Below are positions 20,708 through 28,807 of a DNA stretch of 44,582 nt, in pieces. Within the stretch, counting starts at the first letter, position 1. Each line of letters begins with the position of its first letter. Made by a program: the position numbers and the translations under genes. The DNA is taken from NCBI RefSeq assembly GCF_022376445.1, contig NW_025955289.1:1-44582 (forward strand), given 5' to 3'. The notes below the pieces were generated by a model. The model saw only the letters and a list, made by a program, of their open reading frames with translations, was not told the origin of the DNA and ran no database searches. Source of the stretch: Fomitopsis serialis (lineage: Eukaryota > Basidiomycota > Agaricomycetes > Polyporales > Fomitopsidaceae).

Positions 20708-23619
20708 GCGGCCCAACAAGCGACGAGGGAGAGCGAACCAGGGCCTCGGAGGGAGAGAGGGTCGATCAAGTAGAGTGTGGGCGGAAGAAGGCAGATCACA
20801 AGCTGTGCGCAGCAGTTGAACCCGCAGTCGTTGCGGAGGGAAGCGTCGGGTTTCCCAGTGCCGAGGACAACGAGTGGAGAGGTCTCGGACTGAGTAAGAG
20901 GGATGCGAAGTCGACTCAAGGGGACACCGAGTGCGGCGAGGTGGTTGGGACGATAGAACTTCGAGTCGAACCCGGAACACCATCGGAGTGCGACGAGCCG
21001 ACGTCTGGCCAACCGGAGCAGTTAGGGATGCAGCAAGTCAGCACGCAGGTGAAGAGCGGGGATGTCGGGCGCGGTGTACTTGTGGTAGATGGCCGCATCA
21101 GTATCGAGAGCGAGCAGGGCGGGGACCATGAGGAGTCGACGAGCAGAGCGCGAGTATCTGACGGCGGAAGGTTGGTGTCAGACCTCTCAAAAGCTGCGAG
21201 CCGTGGCGAGCTAGGCGATGGTGAGGCCGTCGCGAATGCCCATTACATGCAAGGCCTGGAGGCGAGCGGAGAGCAAACCGAGACCGAGTCGGAAGACCGT
21301 GTATGTCAGGACGGGGAGCCAGCGTCGAGTCGAGACCAGTTATCGGCGAGCCATACGGCTGGACGTTCCGAGGATGGCAAGCAGTACTTGTCGAGTGGCG
21401 GAAGAACCAGGGAACCAGCTGACAAGGAGGCGGAGGCGACTCACGAGTGCATCAGCCATCGCGGGACTCTCCCTACGCCCGAACATCAGGAACCAACTGA
21501 CTTGGAGACACCACGGTACATGCAAAGCGGGCACGCTCAGACCGAGCGCAAGGGAACGGGCGAGTACATGCAGGATGGCGATAACGAGGTCATGCCTCTG
21601 CAGAGGAACCTGGTCGAGGTCAGTGAGCGCACTGGAGATCTCATGGAATTAGCAGACATACCCCGGAAATGTTCCGTGGTGGACGAGCTTGCACACGCGC
21701 ACGGCGATACGAGCCAGTTCGCGAACAAGCGGCCATGTAGTGGGGAGCCGGAGCTAGCTGATGAACACGCGGAGGGTAGCGAGACGAGGGAGGTAATGAG
21801 ACCATGGGATCGCGTGGAGAAGCCAGGAGAGAATGGGTGTGCCGAGTGGGAGAGAATGTCCGAGTATACGCAGGTCAGCGATCATGTTGCTCTGGCCGAG
21901 GTGGACGAGTCAACCGGGGGTCGTGTGGACCGAATTGACGTACCTCCGGAGCGCTCTGCGGGGGACGAGTTGGCGCAAGTGCGGGACGGTACGGGCCAGG
22001 CCGCGAGCTTTAAGGCGGCAGAATCGCAGGGTCTAGCCGAGGCGTCAGCACGCACATCGGGAGGGAGCAGGCGTGTAGAGTGCGAGAGAGAGAGCGAGTG
22101 CGCGGAGGACGGGGATGGGGCGACGGTTCTACAGGTGAACTCGTTCAGGACCAGCGAGGTAGCCGAAGGACTGGTGGGCTCACCGGACGTACCAAGGCGA
22201 CGACACGTAACGGTGGCGAGGGATGTCGTGCAGGCTATCGCGGAGTCAGACGGGCAAGAGCTGGGACCACAAGCAGGATTCGTCGAAGTCAGCCGGCCAA
22301 ACGGGTTCCCCGGGGCAGATATGACGGACCAATCGTTGCCACGAGAGGCGGGAGAGGGGCACGTACGAGCTCACGGCGACTTGAACCAGCTCGCGAGCAT
22401 CCAGCTGAGTAATGGGGAACCCGGGCCAGCCGGTGAACACGCTGGACATGGCGGGGTTCGGGAAGCTGCGAGACCGTGGAGTCAAGCTGGGATGTCAACA
22501 CGCATTGGCACGCCGGAAGGGAATGGACGCACTGAGTGTACGGGAGCGAGCACGCACGCGCAGGACAGCAATGGCGAGGCCGTTTTGCAGGTCAACCTGC
22601 TCGAGATCTGCCAGCCGAGCGAACCCTTGGCGGACATGACAGGCGTACGGCGGCAACGAGACGGGGGAGGCAGGGATGTACAGGCGCGCGGCGAGACGAA
22701 CCAGGAGGCGAGTGCTGAGCCGAGTATGGGGGAGCGGGCGGATGAACGTACCGGCCGTGGCGAGACATGGAGGGTGCCGAGACGGATGGCAGCCGGGGAG
22801 CAGTTGTTGAGCGAAACCAAGGACGACGCGCGCTCCAAGTACGAGGGGACGAGCAGTCAGCAGACCGGATACCTCGTGGACGCAAATGTACCGTGGCAAG
22901 GAGGCAGGATGGGCAGGCTTGCGCATACGGTCAGCGAAACGGACGAGGGCGCGAGCTTCAGGCCGAGAAAAGGCGACCGAGACGAGGCCATTTGGCTGCA
23001 CAGAGTACAGGCGACAGCTACGTGCGACGAACCTCAAGACAGTACATTTGATCCACTGGACCGTACGTGCGAGGGCGGGAACTGTGCTGAAGTCAGCGAG
23101 AACATCGACTCGCCAGTCGACCTGCTACGGACCTTGCGACCTGACAGTGATGCGGACGATTCAGCAGCAGCGTTAAATGGCCACTTGTCAGAGGAGTGCG
23201 CGATTAAAGACGAGCCGGAAGAGGGATGGCTGCTAGGAGACTTCGGCGAGTTCGACACCGATACACCGGAGGAGGCACCCGAGGACGACCTTGTCGCGTG
23301 CTGGCATATTGCGGAGGACGGGCGGCGGCTATGGGGGTACATTCAGCGACTCGAAGCCGAGGCCGCCCTGCGCGAAGTTGAGCAGGCAGATGAATGGACC
23401 CCGGAGGACGACACACGCACCGTTGACGAGGACGCCGAGCGGAGCAGATGGTTAGCGCAGTACCTGGTACACGAGCGTGTGCGACTTGGGGGAGCGATCC
23501 CGGATAACCCTAGGACCGAGCACCTGACGCAACGGGAGATTGGACGAGCAGGTGGGCCAGGTGGCCCGAGAAGCAAGAACCCGCGGGACGCGAGCACCAC
23601 AGAGTTCGGAGCTGAGTAA
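20617..23619 (+). CDS. ORF G of the LTR element: 1,000-codon acidic repeat protein
   Basis: This is the longest ORF. It is very acidic and lacks any membrane segment or known enzyme motif. From about residue 315 to 720 it contains five diverged repeats of roughly 75-120 residues with the pattern (E/H)(Y/A)(M/T/A)Q-D-(G/S)-(D/N)-x-E-x-V-L-Q-x-N, then VEVS...L.DM, then PR(Q/R)...G.(V/L)x(A/V)(H/R)G(D/E)T(N/S)Q.AS and GEP..A.EHA...ET. Near residues 868-925 it carries one copy of the module that is repeated in ORF H. The ATG lies in the overlap with ORF F. An uninterrupted 3-kb frame is unlikely by chance even in stop-poor sequence, so it is the best candidate for a real product. I infer a structural, Gag-like role only as a possibility. 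Confidence 0.5.
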   Translation: MDGTRGDLYSSENRRQTTQWRAKCPPKAEVSGPTSDEGERTRASEGERVDQVECGRKKADHKLCAAVEPAVVAEGSVGFPSAEDNEWRGLGLSKRDAKSTQGDTECGEVVGTIELRVEPGTPSECDEPTSGQPEQLGMQQVSTQVKSGDVGRGVLVVDGRISIESEQGGDHEESTSRARVSDGGRLVSDLSKAASRGELGDGEAVANAHYMQGLEASGEQTETESEDRVCQDGEPASSRDQLSASHTAGRSEDGKQYLSSGGRTREPADKEAEATHECISHRGTLPTPEHQEPTDLETPRYMQSGHAQTERKGTGEYMQDGDNEVMPLQRNLVEVSERTGDLMELADIPRKCSVVDELAHAHGDTSQFANKRPCSGEPELADEHAEGSETREVMRPWDRVEKPGENGCAEWERMSEYTQVSDHVALAEVDESTGGRVDRIDVPPERSAGDELAQVRDGTGQAASFKAAESQGLAEASARTSGGSRRVECERESECAEDGDGATVLQVNSFRTSEVAEGLVGSPDVPRRRHVTVARDVVQAIAESDGQELGPQAGFVEVSRPNGFPGADMTDQSLPREAGEGHVRAHGDLNQLASIQLSNGEPGPAGEHAGHGGVREAARPWSQAGMSTRIGTPEGNGRTECTGASTHAQDSNGEAVLQVNLLEICQPSEPLADMTGVRRQRDGGGRDVQARGETNQEASAEPSMGERADERTGRGETWRVPRRMAAGEQLLSETKDDARSKYEGTSSQQTGYLVDANVPWQGGRMGRLAHTVSETDEGASFRPRKGDRDEAIWLHRVQATATCDEPQDSTFDPLDRTCEGGNCAEVSENIDSPVDLLRTLRPDSDADDSAAALNGHLSEECAIKDEPEEGWLLGDFGEFDTDTPEEAPEDDLVACWHIAEDGRRLWGYIQRLEAEAALREVEQADEWTPEDDTRTVDEDAERSRWLAQYLVHERVRLGGAIPDNPRTEHLTQREIGRAGGPGGPRSKNPRDASTTEFGAE

Positions 23620-24655
23620 AGGGGATCTTTGGAAGAGTGCGGGGGCTGGAGGCTGGCGAGACGGCGCGATCGACACGGATGAACCTGGACTCGGCGAGTG
23701 CCTGTTTGTCGGGTTCTCTGAGCTCAGGATGACGAAAGAGGTTTACGATGACGAGCTGGTCACCTGTTTCCTCCTCGACGAGCGCGGGCAATGGGTCACT
23801 GAGTCGCTTCCACGCGATGAGGCGAAGAAGGGCGTTGCAGAAGCAGATCAGCGGCTGCGCGGCGGGTCCACGCGCAGGATAGTAGGCGCAACTCGAGGCC
23901 ACACTATGCAAAGCCCAGCGGAACGAGAGCGACCGCAGAGCGTGGATCCGAGTACCGGGGCGCTGCGGAGAGAAGCTGGACGTGGTGGTCAGCTCGACAT
24001 CGCAATGGACGCAGAAAAATTGGGCTTCGGCGAGTGCTTACGGCTGGAGTCGGCGGGACTCAACATCTCGGAGGAGGCAGGCGATAATGAGCTGACCAGC
24101 TGCTGCCATCTCGACGAGCAGGGAGAGTGGGTCATTGAGTCCCTTCCGCGCGACGAAGCGAAGAAGGCAGTTGCGGAGGCAGACCAGCGGCTGCGCAGCG
24201 GGTTCATGCGCTGGTTAGGTACGGCCCGAGATCACACTACGCAGGGTTCAACGGAACGAGGGCAATCTCAGAGTGTAAATTCGGGTATGGGGGAGCTGCG
24301 GAGAGAAGGTATCAGATCTGGTGGTCGGCGGCATGGCGCGATCAACGACACAAACGGGTCTCGACGTGGAGAGTGTCTACTTGTGGAGTTGGCCGAACAC
24401 AGTATCCCGGAGGAGGCGGGCGGCGATGAGCTGATCAGCTGCGGTCACCTAGACAAGAACGGACGGTGGATTGTCCAGTACCTGCCATGTGGAGACGCAG
24501 AGGGTGCGATTGCCGAGGCGAGTCGGAACTACGGCTGGCTCGACGAGGACGAAGAACATGCGCGAGGTTTTGACGCGACTCGGGGGTGCGGCACAGAAAA
24601 TGGTCGAGCAGATGGACTCGCGTCATTCATGTCGCAATGGATCGCTCTCGGTTAG
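23540..24655 (+). CDS. ORF H of the LTR element: 371 codons with three tandem modules
   Basis: Three tandem copies about 338 bp apart (near 23680-23860, 24020-24197 and 24360-24530) follow the pattern GECL...(~20)..DEL(V/T/I)(T/S)C..LD(E/K).G.W..(E/Q)(S/Y)LP..(D/E)A..(A/V)(V/I)AEA. A fourth, more diverged copy is at the C-terminus of ORF G. Conservation at the protein level across diverged DNA suggests the module was selected. It starts inside ORF G in another frame and stops 59 bases before the 3' LTR. No known domain recognised. Confidence 0.5.
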   Translation: MDEQVGQVAREARTRGTRAPQSSELSKGDLWKSAGAGGWRDGAIDTDEPGLGECLFVGFSELRMTKEVYDDELVTCFLLDERGQWVTESLPRDEAKKGVAEADQRLRGGSTRRIVGATRGHTMQSPAERERPQSVDPSTGALRREAGRGGQLDIAMDAEKLGFGECLRLESAGLNISEEAGDNELTSCCHLDEQGEWVIESLPRDEAKKAVAEADQRLRSGFMRWLGTARDHTTQGSTERGQSQSVNSGMGELRREGIRSGGRRHGAINDTNGSRRGECLLVELAEHSIPEEAGGDELISCGHLDKNGRWIVQYLPCGDAEGAIAEASRNYGWLDEDEEHARGFDATRGCGTENGRADGLASFMSQWIALG

Positions 24656-24714
24656 GCAGGGTCCTCGCGGAGAGTAGGTGACCGGGGACGGTCACAATTC
24701 GAGTATGGGGGAGA
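24656..24714 (+). promoter_or_regulatory. Polypurine tract region of the 11.3-kb element
   Basis: GGGGGAGA at 24707-24714 directly precedes the 3' LTR and would prime plus-strand DNA synthesis. The wider word GAGTATGGGGGAGA has close relatives inside the coding region at about 24286 and 22723. Confidence 0.8.
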
Positions 24715-25762
24715 TGTGGGGAGTGGCCCCCACATAGGCCCGGACAGTATGTGTATTCACCTATTTTGGGCTCTCTGGACTGTCATGTTCCTTCCGAGCA
24801 CATGGACTACCTTCCTTGTTCCCTCCGATACCCTACACCTTACTGTACTTCATGGACTTTGTGCGATTTGCTTTTGATTACCATATATAGTAACTAGAGA
24901 CTCTTAGTCAGCTTTTGTGGCATACAGTGCCACGAAACATGTACATACCTTAGTTCTTCCCCACTCCGAATCTACGGCTGCGAGCCTGGCTCGCATCCAT
25001 TCTTATCACATTTTCTGGAGCTGAGGGCATCTCCCCGAGTTGGTCATCAGTGATCTACTCGGGCTATCAAGAATCTTTCGGACGAACGCAGCGCCACGTA
25101 ATCGGGGACGAGGACTCGCGGAACGAGTACAGGGATTTGCAGAACGAGCCTAGGACCTCGCGGAACGAGCATAGGACCCCGCGGAACGAGTATAAGGATC
25201 AGCAGGACTTGCTTAGGAGCTCGCGGAACGAGCGTAGGAACTCGCGGAACGAGCGTAGGAACTCACGGAACGAGCGTAGGAACTCGCGGAACGAGCATAG
25301 GAGCTCGCGGAACGAGCATAGGAGCTCGCGGAACGAGCATAGGAGCTCGCGGAACGAGTACAAGGATCAGCAGGGCTAGCTTAGGAGCTCGCGGAACGAG
25401 CACAGGAACCTGCGGAACGAGGAGGGCGACCACGGAACGAGAACGAGGCGACCACGGAACGAGTTCAGCAAGCGTAGTGACTGCAGAGCGAGAGTGAGGC
25501 AGATTCGGAACGAGGTCAAGGTCGAGACAGGACAGAGTCCAAGGAACGAGTCGGAAACAGAGGGATTTGCGAGGCTTGGAGAACCGAGGACGAGGTCGGC
25601 GAGCCTGAGGCGTCGTTGCGAGATCACTCCCCGGCATGTCTCCCCTCCACTCTCATAGTACACTGGGCCGTCCACCCATGTCACCTCTACCCCCGAAGCA
25701 ACGGATCACCCCACCCCTCGAACATCATCGCGCCCGGGGGTATCCCACTCCCGAGCTACACA
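24715..25762 (+). repeat. 3' LTR of the 11.3-kb element
   Basis: 1,048 bp, identical to the 5' LTR except for a one-base deletion (near 24937) and one T-to-C change (near 25078) in my reading. It carries the same 21-bp minisatellite at 25115-25408. It is followed by GCGT, the target duplication, and then the last exon segment of the KDZ transposase. Confidence 0.93.
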
Positions 25763-26118
25763 GCGTGTCGGACACCGCGTCCACGAACGTGTTGGGCGCC
25801 GCGTCAACGAGCATGTCAGACGGTGTGTCGAGAAGTGTGTCGGATACTGGGTCGGCGAGCACAAACCACCCACGAACCAGTGTGAACGAGCCATCGGCCG
25901 CCATTGGCCAGGCATCAACAGGACTCGCCACTGCATGGCAAAGGCAATTGCAGGCCCTCCGCGTGGCAAGCGAGCCATTGGTTAGGGCGGGCGATGTATG
26001 GGATCCTGATCCTGCGGGTGATGGGTTGGAAGACAATATGTGGGAGGACGAATCGTGTGGACCTGCAGGCGACGGATGGGAAAGCGAAGGGTGGGACGGT
26101 GATGATGGTGTAGTATAA

Positions 26119-26642
26119 GGCGATCTTGTCTGCCTGTTCCTTGGTGCTTAGTATAGTGTCGATCGTCGATATCATGAATAACGAACCTTTATGCTCGCTG
26201 TATTCGGCTGGCCTGATGATTTGTCGGGGCCCCAAACATACCAATTTAGGAGGGCTGCTGCTTTATTCCTTAGCCTCTCGCGTGAATGCAGTGTTCGGCA
26301 TCGCGAGGAATGAAATGATAAGGGTATGTTGTGGAGTGTGACATGTGCAGCACGTATGTCATAGTGCACGACATACATGTACACCGTCCATCTGTTGGAT
26401 CTCAATATAAACTATTGAGGCACGGCGGTGCCAAAACAATCCCTTTATATAGCACTGTACCTAGCCCCGGAAACCGTCAGATCTCGCCTGATCGCACATC
26501 GCGATCGCATTCGCCCGATGGGCCTGCGACAGCACCCAGAGCGCCCGACAGGACCTATTTAGGGTAGGGCCGCCGCCGCGAGCCCCGGCGCCGGGTGACC
26601 TAAGCTGTCTCCAAAGGGCAGCTGCCTCTTTGGGTAGTAAGT
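26119..26642. other. Right subterminal region of the KDZ element without a gene
   Basis: It should hold the transposase 3' untranslated region. From about 26560 it becomes GC-rich, with the palindrome-like CCCCGGCGCCGGG. No coding sequence is supported. Confidence 0.5.
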
Positions 26643-26778
26643 GCGGCGCCTCGCTTATACATGAGCGAGTGGCGGCTCATGTATGAGAAGCGGCCCGCGG
26701 TAAGTACAGGCCTTTCATGTATACACCCTTTTGCGCTAACTACAGGTATCCTATACATAGGCCTGCCAGCACCTGGTG
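26643..26778 (-). repeat. Right terminal inverted repeat of the KDZ element
   Basis: Reverse complement of 4449-4584 except for the outermost bases, followed by the GAGTCCC target duplication at 26779-26785. Confidence 0.9.
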
Positions 26779-26785
26779 GAGTCCC

Positions 26786-27630
26786 GGGTTCTGCAAGTAC
26801 TGGCAGATTTGCCCGACTGTCGCAGCGAGATCGGGTCGAGTCGCGACGACGAGCCACATAAGCGCACCGGCGGCTTCGCGGTAGGGTTTGTTTCGCATGA
26901 GTGCGAAATCTTCGGGAGTGACGGGCGACTGGTCCTTCGACAGGCGTGTGTGTGTGTCCATCGGCTGTGAGAGCGGCTTCGCGTCAGCGAACCCATATCG
27001 GTCAAGTATGGACTCGATGTATGCGCGCTGGGATAAGGCGATCGTGCGACGTGCCCAGTCACGCTTGATCTCGATGCCGAGTAGCCAGTGAAGTTCGCCG
27101 TTGTCGGTGATGTCGAGTTTCGAGCTGATTTCAGCCTTGAGACGGACCAGATTCGCAAGCAGTGAGCATACAAGTGTCATGTCGTCGACGTGAACGAAGA
27201 TGATGTCGATGTTGCCGTCTGGATGGCGGCGGACGAAAACAGTGTGATCATGCTCGATGCGGACGAACTTGAAGCCTAAGAGAGTTGCTTTGAGGACTTC
27301 ATACCAGCGACGACCGGCTTGCTTCAGTCCGTAGATTGGGACACGTGCTCGGATCAGCTGGCCAGGCTTCAGGCCATCGAGTTTGATGAACGGCGGTGGA
27401 CGGAGGTAGATGCGCTCATCGTCATTGAGCTTGCCATAGAGGTATGCACTCTTGACGTCGATCTGGTGGGTGTGCCAACCCTTGCGAGCAGCCATGGTGA
27501 GGATAGCGCGGACAGAGGTCAGCTTACAGACAGCTGCGAAGGTCTCGTCGGAGTAATAGTCGATGCCGTCGACCTGGGTGTAACCCTGAGCCACGAGACG
27601 AGCACGGTAGGAGTTGATGCGATTCTGCGC
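26786..27630 (-). pseudogene. Copia reverse transcriptase domain
   Basis: The minus-strand frame is open for over 280 codons. It begins INSYRARLVAQGYTQVDG and includes VYGLKQAGR-like IYGLKQAGRRWYEVL, the catalytic FVHVDDMTLV box (the YVDD equivalent) and LGIEIKRD, ending at QNPG before the KDZ insertion. The ORF continues upstream into the adjacent LTR by chance, so the first 84 codons of the 27882-26740 ORF are not copia. Reverse transcription activity would need the missing upstream and downstream parts. Confidence 0.88.
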
Positions 27631-28609
27631 TGACGTGACCGAAAAGAACACAAAAGCCACACAAAAACCCAACCGTGAGGTCGAGCAGTGGTATGCGAGG
27701 CCTCTGAGTCTATGAGATGTACGGGGGACTATACAGTGGTCTAGGTAAGAAGGAGGAGGACGGACAAGACTCCGAACGACGTGGGAGAGCTTCGAAGATG
27801 TCGAAGACTGTTCGAAGGCGAGGGCTAAGCCTCGAAGGTAGGAGGGGAAGTTTCGACAGACGTGTCGAACGAACGGTGACAAGGAAGGCGAGCGACGGCA
27901 GGAGAAGAAGTGTAGAGCCTCTCGGGGCTACTACGAGCTGGCGAACGTACTGGCGAACTGACTGACTGACTTCGAACGTACTGACTGACTGGCGAACTTG
28001 CTGACTTCGAACGTACTGGCTGACTGACGAACCTCGCCGGTGCGAGGTGAGATTGAGAGGGTAAGGGGGTCTCTGAGATTCGAAGGGAACCAGTCCCAGA
28101 GTATATACAGGGAAACACGGCTATTACCACTACGGAGCTCCGACGGCCCCAAACATCCGGCTATGGCTTCTAACACGTGACAACTGCTCTCGGGCTCGCT
28201 AACCAGTGGTCCGAAGGCCGACCGGCTATCACATGACGCCGGAAACCAAGACCACTCGTCGAGGATGTGAGACGACCTGCAAGGACTCACTGGACATCCT
28301 GTAGCATCCTATGGTCTCGCAGGAGATCTTCTAACACCGTAGCACGTCTTCTAACATGTTCGAGTGTCTTCTAACACATAGTGTATCTTCGAGTGACCTG
28401 CGTGCTCTGGGGTCGTCTAGATAGGTGGGTAGGTGCTCCTATAGCGTCACTGAGGTGCCGGAAGGTCGCGGATAGTCTTCTAAGGTGAGCCAGGGTTGGC
28501 TACGAACTTCGAAATCTTCGAACAGTTGTAGTGGATCTTCTAAGAGCTTCGGAGCATCGTAGAGGCCTAGATTGCGTTTTCGGGGCTTAGATAGCCTAGA
28601 GGCGTATCA
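27631..28609 (-). repeat. 3' LTR of the 6.06-kb element
   Basis: Pairs with 32713-33691 at about 98% identity. It contains CTGACTGACTGGCGAAC-type short repeats (27945-28030) and several CTTCTAACA words (28325-28380). Confidence 0.92.
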
Positions 28610-28619
28610 TCTCCCCCTT
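28610..28619 (-). promoter_or_regulatory. Polypurine tract of the 6.06-kb element
   Basis: The minus strand reads AAGGGGGAGA directly before the TGATACG start of the 3' LTR. Its last eight bases equal those of the 11.3-kb element. Confidence 0.8.
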
Positions 28620-28807
28620 ACTGAAATCCTGACCGTCCTCGGTTAGCGGGTATAGCAGATGAAGGGTGCTTGTTTCGTAGAGGACCACCGGGGTCGGTAG
28701 AAGGTGAAGGATGGTTGAAATTGGAGGTAGGACGTGAACTAAGGATTGCTTGGGTGGTATCATTGCCCCCTACGGCGGGAACAGCTCGTCTAGCACCGTA
28801 GAAGACC

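Larger units (their letters stand above)
14424..25762 (+). mobile_element. 11.3-kb non-autonomous LTR retrotransposon with no recognisable gag or pol
   Basis: Two direct LTRs (14424-15472 and 24715-25762) start TGTG and end CACA, and are flanked by GCGT (14420-14423 and 25763-25766). A 19-nt PBS begins two bases after the left LTR, and GGGGGAGA lies against the right LTR, so the element is structurally complete. I count one substitution and one 1-bp deletion between the LTRs, meaning very recent insertion. The 9,242-bp interior is purine-biased on the plus strand and tiled by eight plus-strand ORFs. None shows the motifs of Gag zinc knuckle, protease DTG/DSG, RT YxDD, RNase H or integrase HHCC/DDE. 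Transposition must therefore depend on proteins from elsewhere. The class is LARD-like by structure, but coding capacity appears retained. Confidence 0.88.
10767..26118 (+). pseudogene. KDZ transposase with CxC2 zinc cluster, split by an LTR element
   Basis: Exons: 10767-11069, 11124-11336, 11387-11758, 11813-12006, 12057-12374, 12424-12812, 12870-13049, 13101-13239, 13304-13962, 14012-14423, then 25767-26118 after the insertion. All ten junction phases match and the total is 3,531 nt (1,176 residues). Order: basic N-terminus (MPGARKRQR); CxC2 cluster (CPTCHDG...CEDC...CADC) in exon 2; LKSLGVSMQMGHP and LDFCNC in exon 3; the transposase core with VNMDYLYFSS, SYDISCQW, PKHHLNAH, GVGRTDGEAVERGWA and STKEMGPGHRRDVLDD; a coiled C-terminal region; and an acidic GWESEGWDGDD end. 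It should cut and paste the element using its terminal repeats. I see no other frame break, so the only lesion is the LTR insertion after codon 1059, which removes the last 117 residues. Confidence 0.92.
4449..26778 (+). mobile_element. KDZ-superfamily DNA transposon, 22.3 kb including a nested LTR element
   Basis: The element is bounded by inverted repeats of about 136 bp (4449-4584 and 26643-26778) and by a direct repeat GAGTCCC (4442-4448 and 26779-26785; 6 or 7 bp depending on one ambiguous base). It lies inside the copia pol frame. It encodes a KDZ transposase and four further genes. Without the nested 11.34-kb LTR retrotransposon it would be about 11.0 kb. KDZ transposons are abundant in agaricomycetes and often carry passenger genes; TET/JBP genes are a known passenger, but I see none here. 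The inverted repeats match closely inward of the first 30 bases and diverge at the extreme tips. Confidence 0.9.
2485..27630 (-). mobile_element. Ty1/copia retrotransposon, 5'-truncated, carrying two nested insertions
   Basis: Three collinear minus-strand pieces belong to one element: RT at 26786-27630, a short linker at 4314-4441 and the RNase H end plus 3' LTR at 2485-3136. Domain order (RT then RNase H, with the copia-type ending that includes STTEAEYVAL and ADILTKALP) identifies Ty1/copia. The two gaps are filled by the KDZ transposon (target duplication GAGTCCC) and the 1.17-kb inverted-arm element (target duplication CTGCCC). When each is removed with one duplication copy, the codons continue in frame: ...QNPG|LAHWN... 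and ...STEG|RHAISG.... The 5' half (5' LTR, gag, protease, integrase) is missing because the sequence changes at 27630 to the LTR of another element. Confidence 0.85.

Noticed and set aside
4449..26778. A Starship or other tyrosine-recombinase giant element
   Set aside because: No captain-type tyrosine recombinase is visible. The ends, target duplication and transposase motifs fit KDZ.
4449..26778. A TET/JBP dioxygenase cargo gene
   Set aside because: It was looked for because KDZ elements are known to carry such genes; no HxD...H iron-binding arrangement in a suitable frame was found.
26740..27882. A 380-codon single protein
   Set aside because: Codons before 27630 are LTR sequence read by chance in the RT frame; the same LTR reading recurs at 32644-33012. 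Codons after about 26778 are transposon end.
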